64,000 nt of DNA from an uncultured Bacteroides sp. (GTDB lineage: Bacteria > Bacteroidota > Bacteroidia > Bacteroidales > Bacteroidaceae): contig NZ_URFY01000016.1 of NCBI RefSeq assembly GCF_900547205.1, positions 1 through 64,000 of the forward strand. The letters are read 5' to 3'. A model generated the notes under the pieces. That model was given only the letters and a program-made list of their open reading frames with translations, made no database searches and was not told the DNA's origin. Positions 25,146 through 32,897 of the stretch are shown one piece after another (within the stretch, counting starts at the first letter, position 1; each line of letters begins with the position of its first letter). Both the position numbers and the translations under genes were made by a program.

Positions 25146-25400
25146 ATGGCAAATCATAAATCATCACTGAAAAGAATCAGACAAGAAGAGACAAGAAGAC
25201 TTCACAACAGATATTATGGTAAGACCATGAGAAACGCTGTTAGAAAGCTTCGTGCAACGACTGACAAAGCAGAAGCAGTTGCAATGTATCCAGGCATCAC
25301 TAAGATGTTAGATAAGTTGGCTAAAGTGAATATCATTCACAAAAACAAGGCTAACAATCTGAAATCTAAGCTGGCTCTTTACATCAACAAGCTCGCTTAA
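25146..25400 (+). CDS. rpsT: 30S ribosomal protein S20
   Basis: Primary 16S rRNA-binding protein of the small subunit. The 84-residue sequence begins MANHKSSLKRIRQEETRR and has the three-helix, highly basic composition of bS20, with NIIHKNKANNLKSKL near the C-terminus. It is preceded by tRNA-Glu and followed by its own terminator. Confidence 0.97.
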   Translation: MANHKSSLKRIRQEETRRLHNRYYGKTMRNAVRKLRATTDKAEAVAMYPGITKMLDKLAKVNIIHKNKANNLKSKLALYINKLA

Positions 25401-25433
25401 TAATAGAAATTTAACAATTCTATATAGCATTCA

Positions 25434-25460
25434 GGCTGAACTTAATAAGTTCGGCCTTTT
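25434..25460 (+). terminator. Terminator after rpsT
   Basis: GGCTGAACTT pairs with AAGTTCGGCC (one G-T pair) around a short loop and is followed by TTTT. Confidence 0.8.
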
Positions 25461-25540
25461 CTGTTTATAAATCACTGAGAATCAAGCAAGTCTACCTCAA
25501 AGATAATCCGCTTCCATTCTTTATTTTTCACTGTTTATTC

Positions 25541-25571
25541 TTCGCCAAGTCGATAAAAATCACTATATTTG
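25541..25571 (+). promoter_or_regulatory. Promoter for gyrB
   Basis: TATATTTG (25564-25571) matches the -7 box. TTCG at 25541-25544 is a one-mismatch -33 box at 19 bp. The start codon is 28 bp downstream. Confidence 0.65.
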
Positions 25572-25599
25572 CTCTGTTATTAAAGTTAGAAAGGCAATT

Positions 25600-27561
25600 A
25601 TGAGCGAAGAACAAATCACTCCCAATAACGGGTCTTATTCTGCGGATAGTATCCAGGTATTGGAAGGTCTTGAAGCAGTAAGAAAACGCCCTGCGATGTA
25701 CATTGGCGACATCAGCGTAAAGGGACTTCACCACTTAGTATATGAAATCGTTGATAACTCCATTGATGAAGCGCTGGCTGGTTATTGCGACCATATCGAA
25801 GTGACAATCAACGAAGACAATTCAATCACAGTACAGGACAATGGACGCGGTATTCCGGTGGACTATCACGAAAAGGAAAAGAAGTCGGCACTGGAAGTAG
25901 CCATGACCGTTCTGCACGCCGGAGGTAAGTTCGACAAAGGTTCGTACAAAGTATCCGGAGGTTTGCACGGTGTAGGTATGTCTTGTGTGAACGCACTGTC
26001 TACCCACATGACCACGCAAGTGTTCCGCAACGGTAAAACTTACCAGCAGGAATACGAGATTGGTAAACCGCTTTATTCCGTAAAAGAAGTCGGCACGGCT
26101 GAAATTACAGGAACCCGCCAACAATTCTGGCCGGATAAGACGATTTTTACCGATACGGTGTACGACTATAAGATACTTGCATCACGTCTGCGTGAACTGT
26201 CTTACCTGAATGCAGGACTGCGCATCACCCTGACCGACCGTCGGGTGGTGAATGAAGAAGACGGAAGCGTTAAAACAGAACAGTTCTACTCGGAAGAAGG
26301 TCTGAGAGAATTTGTACGTTTCATCGAGTCTTCACGCGAGCACCTGATTAACGACGTTATCTATCTGAATTCGGAAAAACAAGGGATTCCTATCGAAATA
26401 GCTATTATGTACAATACCGGATTCTCCGAAAACGTTCACTCTTACGTCAACAATATCAATACTATCGAAGGTGGTACTCACTTGGCAGGTTTCCGTCGCG
26501 CACTGACCCGTACGCTAAAGAAATATGCAGAAGATAGCAAGATGTTGGAAAAGGTGAAAGTTGATATCGCCGGCGATGACTTCCGTGAAGGTCTGACTGC
26601 CGTTATCTCGGTAAAAGTGCAGGAACCTCAGTTTGAAGGACAGACCAAGACGAAGTTGGGTAACAACGAAGTGATGGGAGCTGTAGACCAGGCAGTAGGT
26701 GAAGTATTGGCAAACTATCTGGAAGAACATCCGAAAGAAGCAAAGATTATCGTTGATAAAGTAGTACTTGCCGCTACGGCACGCCACGCTGCAAGAAAAG
26801 CGCGTGAAATGGTGCAACGCAAGTCTCCGATGTCAGGTGGCGGACTGCCGGGTAAATTGGCGGACTGTTCGGACAAGGATGCAACGAAATGTGAATTATT
26901 CCTCGTCGAGGGAGATTCGGCAGGTGGTACTGCCAAGCAAGGACGTAACCGTATGTTCCAAGCTATTCTTCCACTACGCGGTAAGATTCTGAACGTTGAA
27001 AAAGCGATGTATCACAAAGCTTTGGAAAGCGATGAAATCCGCAATATATATACGGCACTGGGTGTCACCATCGGAACGGACGAGGATAGCAAGGAAGCGA
27101 ATATCGAAAAGTTGCGTTACCACAAGATTATCATCATGACCGATGCCGACGTCGATGGTTCTCACATCGACACATTGATTATGACATTCTTCTTCCGTTA
27201 TATGCCGCAGATTATCCAGAACGGCTATCTGTATATCGCTACTCCCCCGCTCTACCTCTGCAAGAAGGGTAAAGTAGAAGAGTACTGCTGGACAGATGCT
27301 CAACGCCAGAAGTTTATTGACACTTACGGTGGTGGTGTGGAAAATGCCGTTCATACTCAGCGCTACAAAGGTTTGGGTGAAATGAACGCCCAGCAATTGT
27401 GGGAGACAACAATGGACCCCGAAAACCGTATGCTGAAACAAGTGAATATAGACAACGCCGCAGAAGCCGACTATATCTTCTCCATGTTGATGGGCGAAGA
27501 CGTAGGCCCACGCCGCGAATTTATAGAAGAGAATGCAACGTATGCAAATATCGATGCATAA
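25600..27561 (+). CDS. gyrB: DNA gyrase subunit B
   Basis: ATPase subunit of gyrase, which introduces negative supercoils. The GHKL ATPase domain shows VDNSIDEALAG (about residues 49-59), VQDNGRGIPVD and VSGGLHGVGMSCVNAL. The TOPRIM domain has EGDSAGGTAKQGR (about 434) and metal-binding DADVDGSHI (about 513), and the C-terminal RYKGLGEMNAQQLWETTM is the gyrase signature. At 653 residues it is the short form, without the insert found in E. coli GyrB. It could be confused with ParE, but the overall pattern is GyrB. Confidence 0.95.
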   Translation: MSEEQITPNNGSYSADSIQVLEGLEAVRKRPAMYIGDISVKGLHHLVYEIVDNSIDEALAGYCDHIEVTINEDNSITVQDNGRGIPVDYHEKEKKSALEVAMTVLHAGGKFDKGSYKVSGGLHGVGMSCVNALSTHMTTQVFRNGKTYQQEYEIGKPLYSVKEVGTAEITGTRQQFWPDKTIFTDTVYDYKILASRLRELSYLNAGLRITLTDRRVVNEEDGSVKTEQFYSEEGLREFVRFIESSREHLINDVIYLNSEKQGIPIEIAIMYNTGFSENVHSYVNNINTIEGGTHLAGFRRALTRTLKKYAEDSKMLEKVKVDIAGDDFREGLTAVISVKVQEPQFEGQTKTKLGNNEVMGAVDQAVGEVLANYLEEHPKEAKIIVDKVVLAATARHAARKAREMVQRKSPMSGGGLPGKLADCSDKDATKCELFLVEGDSAGGTAKQGRNRMFQAILPLRGKILNVEKAMYHKALESDEIRNIYTALGVTIGTDEDSKEANIEKLRYHKIIIMTDADVDGSHIDTLIMTFFFRYMPQIIQNGYLYIATPPLYLCKKGKVEEYCWTDAQRQKFIDTYGGGVENAVHTQRYKGLGEMNAQQLWETTMDPENRMLKQVNIDNAAEADYIFSMLMGEDVGPRREFIEENATYANIDA

Positions 27562-27608
27562 TTTGAATTATACGTATTTATAAACCAACCTCACATCTTA
27601 CAACGAGG

Positions 27609-27656
27609 AAGCGTCGGCAGTCGAAGGAAAATCCTTCGTGCCGACGCTTTTCTTTT
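27609..27656 (+). terminator. Terminator after gyrB
   Basis: AAGCGTCGGCA pairs with TGCCGACGCTT and an inner CGAAGGA/TCCTTCG stem continues it, followed by TTTCTTTTA. Confidence 0.88.
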
Positions 27657-27688
27657 AGCAATAAATAAACATTTAATTCAAAAGCGAT

Positions 27689-27896
27689 ACCGTGCGGTAA
27701 TGAGCTAAAGTTATACATTCATTTTTAGACGCAGATGACGCGGATAACGCGGATTTGATGAATTTTATAATTTAAAGCTATAATCTGCATAGAGATAAAA
27801 AATCCGCATCATCCGTGTCATCTGCGTCTAAAAAATGGACCATTACGCAACCCGATAAATTCTATTTTACTCATAACCGTGCGGGATTGAGCTAAA
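27689..27896. repeat. Intergenic palindromic element with flanking direct repeats
   Basis: Within the 550-bp gap after gyrB. Two 35-bp arms, 27722-27756 and 27801-27835 (TTTTTAGACGCAGATGAC on the left and its complement on the right), are inverted with only three mismatches. They are flanked by direct copies of ACCGTGCGGTAATGAGCTAAA (27689-27709; second copy 27876-27896, two mismatches). Further on, another imperfect inverted pair around AGAACATA/TATGTTCT lies at about 27921-27998. The 'GCAGATGACGCGGAT' type of repeat is widespread between genes in Bacteroidetes. Confidence 0.75.
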
Positions 27897-28111
27897 TGCT
27901 AATTTATACAGAAGAACAGAAGAACATAAAGACTGCGCTTAGAAAGTTATTAATAGCAATACATTAATCCGATGTTTTATCTTTTGTACTTATGTTCTTA
28001 TGTCTAAAAATCAATTAGCATCTCGACCGTTCATCTCTTAATAAAAGCTAAAAGCAGAATCGTTTTTCAATCATAATTACTATATTGCATAAAAACAAAC
28101 GAGAACTGCTT

Positions 28112-28318
28112 ATGAAAAAGAAAATAATGACTCCCAATCCACTGTTTGCAAAGATCAAACTATTCCTTGTAGTGCTGACATCATGCGTTATAGTTACTTG
28201 CATTTTTCTGCTCATTATTCATCCGAAAGCATGGGTCACTCCGACTTGTGGAATAGTAATAGCATTATGTATTTTGCTTTATCAGTTAATTTACAACCGA
28301 AAGAAGAAGGTTAGATGA
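28112..28318 (+). CDS. Small membrane protein of unknown function
   Basis: A 68-residue protein beginning MKKKIMTPNPLFAKIKLF. It has two hydrophobic segments (about residues 14-36, LFLVVLTSCVIVTCIFLLII, and 42-59, TPTCGIVIALCILLYQLI) and a basic C-terminus (YNRKKKVR), so probably two membrane helices with both ends inside. The frame continues upstream to a TTG at 28085. It overlaps the DUF3109 gene by 8 bp tail to tail. No family recognised; coding status is likely but not certain. Confidence 0.55.
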   Translation: MKKKIMTPNPLFAKIKLFLVVLTSCVIVTCIFLLIIHPKAWVTPTCGIVIALCILLYQLIYNRKKKVR

Positions 28319-28892
28319 TTTGCTGCTTTCTTAATTCTTCAACAGCAATTTCCAACTCCTTGTACCACTCTTCACCAAACTTACGGATGAGAGGCTCTTT
28401 CAAAAACTGATAGACAGAAACATTCTCTTTCTTCCCAAGCAAGACGGCAGCTTTACATACGTCCCAACGATGGTAATTGACGGCTTTATACGGTCCGTAA
28501 TCTCCGATACGGATTGGATAGAGATGACAGGAAACGGGCTTATAGAAGCTAGTCTTACCTTCCCGATAAGCTTTTTCGATAGCACAATAGCAGCAGCCTT
28601 TCTCATCATAACAAGTAAAGACGCAATCTTTATTATTCACAATGGAGGTCACTAAATCTCCTTCCTGATCGGTATAAACCACCCCTTGCTTCTCAATCAC
28701 CGCGCGAGCCTCGGGAGCCAGTTCATCCCAAATGAGCGGTAAAACCTCTTCCAGCTTTTCAACTTCTTCCAGTTCAACAGGTGCACCGGCATCACCTTCA
28801 ATGCAACATTCGCCTTTACAGGCATCCAAGTTACAAAGGAATTTCTCCCGAATTACGTCGAACGATACAACTACATCATTTATCTGAATCAT
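28311..28892 (-). CDS. DUF3109 family cysteine-rich protein
   Basis: A 193-residue protein of the DUF3109 (YkgJ-like) family. It has a cysteine-cluster pattern, with CNLDACKGECCIEGDAG (about residues 20-36) and CVFTCYDEKGCCYCAIEKAY (about 92-111), then CHLYPIRI and VCKAAVLLGKKE. Eight or more cysteines in these spacings would bind zinc or an iron-sulfur cluster. Its function is unknown. It is a single gene, divergent from the secreted protein at 28993. Confidence 0.8.
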   Translation of the reverse strand: MIQINDVVVSFDVIREKFLCNLDACKGECCIEGDAGAPVELEEVEKLEEVLPLIWDELAPEARAVIEKQGVVYTDQEGDLVTSIVNNKDCVFTCYDEKGCCYCAIEKAYREGKTSFYKPVSCHLYPIRIGDYGPYKAVNYHRWDVCKAAVLLGKKENVSVYQFLKEPLIRKFGEEWYKELEIAVEELRKQQII

Positions 28893-28916
28893 AATTTTAG
28901 TCTTATCTTACAACCT

Positions 28917-28964
28917 GCAAAAGTAAGAAAAAGTTGCTAATGAGCTATTTTATTATTAGATTTG
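28917..28964. promoter_or_regulatory. Divergent promoters for the DUF3109 gene and the 28993 gene
   Basis: On the minus strand TACTTTTG (28918-28925) is a good -7 box for the DUF3109 gene. On the plus strand TAGATTTG (28957-28964), with TTGC 19 bp upstream (28934-28937), serves the secreted protein gene. The two promoters overlap within 50 bp. Confidence 0.5.
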
Positions 28965-28992
28965 TAGAATACAAAACCCAAAATTATGGACC

Positions 28993-29682
28993 ATGAGAAC
29001 ACTATTTTTGTTTTTACTGCTCGTCTCTTCCCATTGTTGGGGACAAACATGGAAAGAATTATCTCCAAAACTAGGTGAAACAATCGACTTAAGCCGTGAA
29101 GGAGAAAAAGCATTCAACGAAAAATTAAAAACTACGGAGCTCCTTGATGGAAAAGAAAGTTATTGGGACATTTTAGGTGTAGGTTGTAGCTTTTATTGCG
29201 CGTGTAGTTTGGGAGAAATATCAGCTTCTTCCGAGTTAAAGCCTCAGCATGGTCTTTCGTATCGTGCAGCAAATGCCCATGATCTCAGCTATAGGACTGC
29301 TTGGATTGAGGGGGCCAGCGGATATGGCATCGGCGAATACCTAATTTATCGCCTACCACCGGAAAATCCTCGTATCACTAGCGTGATTGTGATAAACGGA
29401 TATATAAAATCTGATAAGGCTTGGCGCGAGAACTCACGCGTTAAGAAACTCAAAATGTATATTAACGGGCATCCCTATGCCATTCTCAACCTGAAAGACA
29501 GTAAACAAGAACAAATATTCAGCGTAAATCCCATAGGACACGGAGAACGTAAGGACTTCGAGAAGCTCAAACAAATGTCGGATATTGTACTCAAATTTGA
29601 GATAGCTGAAGTATATCCAGGTGAGAAGTATGACGATACTGCAATCTCACAAATCTATTTTGATGGAATAGATCACCATTGA
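28993..29682 (+). CDS. Secreted protein with NADase-type glycan-binding (discoidin-like) domain
   Basis: Exported protein of 229 residues with a signal peptide (MRTLFLFLLLVSSHCWGQ). The mature part contains the pattern RTAWIEGASGYGIGEYLIY (about residues 97-115), then SVIVINGYIKSDKAWRENSR and VKKLKMYINGHPY. This is the arrangement of the F5/8-type domain named after bacterial NADases. These jelly-roll domains bind sugars or phospholipid. No catalytic partner domain is present. It is a single gene facing gpmI, with a shared terminator between them. Ligand unknown. Confidence 0.65.
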   Translation: MRTLFLFLLLVSSHCWGQTWKELSPKLGETIDLSREGEKAFNEKLKTTELLDGKESYWDILGVGCSFYCACSLGEISASSELKPQHGLSYRAANAHDLSYRTAWIEGASGYGIGEYLIYRLPPENPRITSVIVINGYIKSDKAWRENSRVKKLKMYINGHPYAILNLKDSKQEQIFSVNPIGHGERKDFEKLKQMSDIVLKFEIAEVYPGEKYDDTAISQIYFDGIDHH

Positions 29683-29730
29683 AACTAATAAGGATGAAAA
29701 TATTGAAATTACTGTTTCAATTGTTAGATA

Positions 29731-29780
29731 ATAAAAGTAAAAAGGCCATCTCCGAAAGGAAATAGCCTTTTACTTTTATG
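29731..29780. terminator. Bidirectional terminator
   Basis: ATAAAAGTAAAAAGGC (from 29731) pairs with GCCTTTTACTTTTAT (29765-29779). It can serve both the 28993 gene and the convergent gpmI. Confidence 0.8.
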
Positions 29781-29790
29781 ATTATCGAAA

Positions 29791-31305
29791 TTACTTAATC
29801 AATACGCTTCCGCTCATCTCTGCCGGAGCTTCCAGACCCATAATCTTCAAGATTGTAGGAGCAACATCAGCCAGACGACCGTCTTCCACTTTCGCAGCCT
29901 TATTCTCTGTTACGTAAACGCAAGGAACAGGATTCAGCGAGTGAGCTGTGTTCGGAGTGCCGTCTTCGTTCAAAGCGTGGTCAGCGTTACCATGGTCGGC
30001 AATAATGATTGCTTCGTAATCTTGAGCTTTGGCAGCTTCTACTACTTCTTTCACGCAAGCATCCACAGCTACAACAGCTTTCTCGATAGCTTCGTAAATA
30101 CCGGTGTGACCTACCATGTCGCCATTAGCGAAGTTCACAACAATGAAATCATATTTGTTTTCGTTGATAGCAGCCACCAATTTGTCTTTCACTTCGTAAG
30201 CGCTCATTTCCGGTTTCAGGTCGTAAGTAGCCACTTTCGGAGAAGGAACGAGGATGCGGTCTTCCTGATCATACGGAGTCTCGCGTCCGCCGTTGAAGAA
30301 GAATGTCACGTGAGCATACTTCTCTGTTTCAGCAATATGGAGCTGAGTCATACCTTTGGCTGCAAGATATTCGCCCAATGTATTAGTAACATTGTCTTTA
30401 TCGAACAAGATATGAACACCTTTGAAAGAAGCATCATACGGAGTCATGCAATAATATTGCAATCCCGGAATGGTATGCATACCTGCTTCGGGCATATCTT
30501 GTTGAGTCAGTACTACTGTGAGTTCTTTTGCACGGTCGTTACGGTAGTTGAAGAAGATAACCACGTCGCCTTCTTTGATTATTCCGTCAACATTGGCATT
30601 TACAATCGGCTTGATAAATTCGTCAGTAACTCCTTCATCATAAGATTCCTGCATAGCCTGAACCATATCGGTAGCTTTCTTTCCTTCGCCGTTCACCAGC
30701 AGATCATAAGCTTCTTTTACGCGTTCCCAACGTTTATCACGGTCCATAGCATAATAACGACCGATGATGGAAGCAATCTTTCCTGCCGACTTTTCAGTGT
30801 GTGCAGTGAGTTCTTCGATAAAACCTTTACCGCTCTTCGGATCGGTGTCGCGACCGTCCATGAAGCAGTGGATGAATGTATTGTCGATATTATATTCTTT
30901 AGCGATATCGCAAAGTTTGAAGAGATGAACGAGTGAACTGTGTACGCCACCGTTGGAAGTCAATCCCATGAAATGAACGCTCTTGCCGTTTTCTTTAGCA
31001 TAAGTGAAGGCAGAAACGATTTCCGGATTTGTCAGAATGCTATTGTCGGCACAAGCACGGTTGATTTTTACTAAATCCTGATAAACCACGCGTCCGGCAC
31101 CGATGTTGAGGTGGCCTACTTCAGAGTTACCCATCTGTCCGTCGGGCAAACCTACGTTTTCACCGCTTGCCTGAAGCTGGGAGTGAGGATAATTGTTCAT
31201 CAGATAATCCCAGTAAGGAGTGGGAGTGTTGAAGATCACGTCGTCTTTCTTTTGGTCGCCTAATCCCCAACCATCGAGGATCATTAAAAGGGCTTTCTTG
31301 CTCAT
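29791..31305 (-). CDS. gpmI: 2,3-bisphosphoglycerate-independent phosphoglycerate mutase
   Basis: Interconverts 3- and 2-phosphoglycerate in glycolysis; alkaline-phosphatase superfamily with two Mn ions. The metal-site MILDGWG (residues 8-14), catalytic Ser61 in GQMGNSEVGHLN, the substrate-binding HCFMDGRDTDP (about 126) and RYYAMDRDKRWER, and the C-terminal metal residues in ADHGNAD (about 441) are all present. At 504 residues it has the normal length. Confidence 0.97.
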   Translation of the reverse strand: MSKKALLMILDGWGLGDQKKDDVIFNTPTPYWDYLMNNYPHSQLQASGENVGLPDGQMGNSEVGHLNIGAGRVVYQDLVKINRACADNSILTNPEIVSAFTYAKENGKSVHFMGLTSNGGVHSSLVHLFKLCDIAKEYNIDNTFIHCFMDGRDTDPKSGKGFIEELTAHTEKSAGKIASIIGRYYAMDRDKRWERVKEAYDLLVNGEGKKATDMVQAMQESYDEGVTDEFIKPIVNANVDGIIKEGDVVIFFNYRNDRAKELTVVLTQQDMPEAGMHTIPGLQYYCMTPYDASFKGVHILFDKDNVTNTLGEYLAAKGMTQLHIAETEKYAHVTFFFNGGRETPYDQEDRILVPSPKVATYDLKPEMSAYEVKDKLVAAINENKYDFIVVNFANGDMVGHTGIYEAIEKAVVAVDACVKEVVEAAKAQDYEAIIIADHGNADHALNEDGTPNTAHSLNPVPCVYVTENKAAKVEDGRLADVAPTILKIMGLEAPAEMSGSVLIK

Positions 31306-31344
31306 AATATTTCAATATTTAAATTATCACTCTAATTTTCGGGT

Positions 31345-31353
31345 GCAAAGGTA
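31345..31353 (-). promoter_or_regulatory. -7 box for gpmI
   Basis: On the minus strand the sequence reads TACCTTTGC, an exact match to the Bacteroides -7 consensus, about 40 bp before the gpmI start. The -33 box is weak (T-rich at 31371-31374). Confidence 0.6.
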
Positions 31354-31455
31354 CAAAAAAGATGATTACGAAAACGTATAATCTATGTTAAGTTACAATG
31401 GCTGAGCGATGGAACTCTCAAACGTTTTCCTTTCTTTGCAAAACAACTTCCAGAC

Positions 31456-31557
31456 ATGAAGATTATGAAAACAATTCTACTCAGCTTAGCATTGCTATTA
31501 TCGGGTGTTTCAATTGCACAAACCACCATTAATAGTTCTCCGGTTCAAACAGTCTAA
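31456..31557 (+). CDS. Possible 33-residue secreted peptide, or broken gene
   Basis: In the 534-bp gap between gpmI and corA. MKIMKTILLSLALLLSGVSIAQTT is a textbook signal peptide with a cleavage site SIA-QT, and only about 12 residues follow before a TAA. The same frame stays open after that stop for about 55 codons (NSNLTNTTSLLQENRR onward), so it may be the start of a longer gene broken by one stop. A -7-like TTTCTTTG lies about 20 bp upstream. Start coordinate is good to about 1 bp. No homologue is known to me. Confidence 0.4.
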   Translation: MKIMKTILLSLALLLSGVSIAQTTINSSPVQTV

Positions 31558-31694
31558 AATTCTAATCTAACAAATACAACATCTCTTCTTCAAGAAAACC
31601 GACGAACCGTAAGATATGGCAGAATGATTTCAGCTTTATTGGAAGAAATCCTAAAAAAACAATGCAAAAGGACGGGATACACTTCATTTTTCCC

Positions 31695-31839
31695 TACCTT
31701 TGCACTGCTTTTATATTAAATCATAGAAATATGGACGATTCAAACCCGCGAACGTGTACTTATAGTATTAATTAAAGCGAACAGAGCCATCGAAGCTGAT
31801 GCCTCTGCTCGTGACCAAACAACGAAAGGAGGCAATAAG
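31695..31839 (+). promoter_or_regulatory. corA 5' leader: promoter, hairpin and strong Shine-Dalgarno
   Basis: TACCTTTG (31695-31702) is a good -7 box; no clear -33 is seen. The leader of about 130 nt then holds a 14-codon ORF (31731-31775). Directly after its stop is a hairpin, CAGAGCCATC with GATGCCTCTG (about 31781-31806), then AAAGGAGG (31825-31832), placed 7 bp before the corA ATG. Such a strong Shine-Dalgarno is unusual for Bacteroides. The order suggests translation-linked control. Confidence 0.55.
31731..31775 (+). CDS. Possible leader peptide of corA (14 codons)
   Basis: Reads MDDSNPRTCTYSIN and ends in TAA right at the base of the leader hairpin. Two Asp at positions 2-3 and a Pro at 6 recall the acidic/proline-rich leader peptides that sense magnesium in front of enterobacterial Mg transporters. 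It is short, so chance is possible. Confidence 0.3.
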   Translation: MDDSNPRTCTYSIN

Positions 31840-32769
31840 ATGAGAACGTATCTTTATTGTGAGGCTGGCTTTGTGGAAAAAGCACAATGGCTTCCCAACA
31901 GCTGGGTAAACGTAGTATGCCCAACCAACGACGACTTTGAATTTCTGACCCAAACACTCAAAGTTCCCGAATCATTTCTTGACGACATAGCCGACACAGA
32001 CGAACGTCCGCGTACTGACACGGAAGGTAACTGGCTATTGACTATTCTCCGCATACCGGTACAAAACAATCAGAATGGCAGTTTGCCCTTCACCACCGTG
32101 CCTATCGGTATTATTACGAATAATGAAATTATCGTATCTGTCTGTTATCACGACACCGACCTTTTGCCGGACTTTATCGAGCATACCCGCAAAAAGAATA
32201 TCGCTGTCCGCAACAAGCTGGACCTCATCTTCCGGCTAATCTACTCTTCTGCCGTATGGTTCCTGAAATATCTGAAACAGATAAATCTGGATATCACCAT
32301 CGCTGAGAAGGAGTTGGAGCGAAGCATCCGTAATGAGGATTTACTCCGCCTGATGAGACTACAGAAATCACTGGTATACTTCAACACTTCCATTCGTGGC
32401 AATGAAGTGATGATTGGTAAGTTGAGAACCATCTTCCAAGATACGGATTATCTGGATAAGGAACTGGTGGAAGACGTAATAATCGAACTGAAGCAGGCGC
32501 TTAATACAGTGAATATCTACAGCGACATCCTTACCGGAACGATGGACGCTTTTGCTTCTATTATCTCCAACAACGTGAATACGATAATGAAACGAATGAC
32601 TAGCCTATCCATTGTCTTGATGCTGCCCACATTGATAGCTAGTTTCTATGGCATGAACGTGGATATTCATCTGGAGGAAGTCCCCTTTGCATTCTCACTG
32701 ATTGTGACGTTCTCCATCGGATTGTCCGTCCTTGCATTTGTGATATTCAAGAAGATTAAGTGGTTCTGA
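31840..32769 (+). CDS. corA: CorA-type magnesium/divalent cation channel
   Basis: Pentameric inner-membrane channel for Mg2+ (also Co2+, Ni2+). The 309-residue protein has a large N-terminal cytoplasmic domain and a long stalk helix (about residues 150-240). Near the C-terminus are two membrane helices with the diagnostic selectivity motif GMN in SFYGMNVDIHLEE (about residue 268). The ATG at 31840 is supported by the AAAGGAGG sequence 7 bp upstream. It is transcribed alone and ends at a palindrome. Confidence 0.93.
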   Translation: MRTYLYCEAGFVEKAQWLPNSWVNVVCPTNDDFEFLTQTLKVPESFLDDIADTDERPRTDTEGNWLLTILRIPVQNNQNGSLPFTTVPIGIITNNEIIVSVCYHDTDLLPDFIEHTRKKNIAVRNKLDLIFRLIYSSAVWFLKYLKQINLDITIAEKELERSIRNEDLLRLMRLQKSLVYFNTSIRGNEVMIGKLRTIFQDTDYLDKELVEDVIIELKQALNTVNIYSDILTGTMDAFASIISNNVNTIMKRMTSLSIVLMLPTLIASFYGMNVDIHLEEVPFAFSLIVTFSIGLSVLAFVIFKKIKWF

Positions 32770-32793
32770 TAATCATAGATAGATATTAAAATG

Positions 32794-32840
32794 CGGCCTG
32801 TCATCTGATTGAATCAAAGATGACAGGCCGTTAATTCTAC
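32794..32840 (+). terminator. Terminator after corA
   Basis: CGGCCTGTCATCT (32794-32806) and AGATGACAGGCCG (32818-32830) form a perfect 13-bp stem. The following T-run (TTTTTTCTTC) begins only about 12 bp later, so termination efficiency is uncertain. Confidence 0.6.
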
Positions 32841-32897
32841 GTTTTTTCTTCAATAGAGAATTATTAAAAAGAGAATGTTTATAGAGAGAGAATTATT

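Noticed and set aside
29941..30936. Open frame of 331 codons opposite gpmI.
   Set aside because: gpmI has all catalytic motifs; the opposite frame is a shadow of its codon usage.
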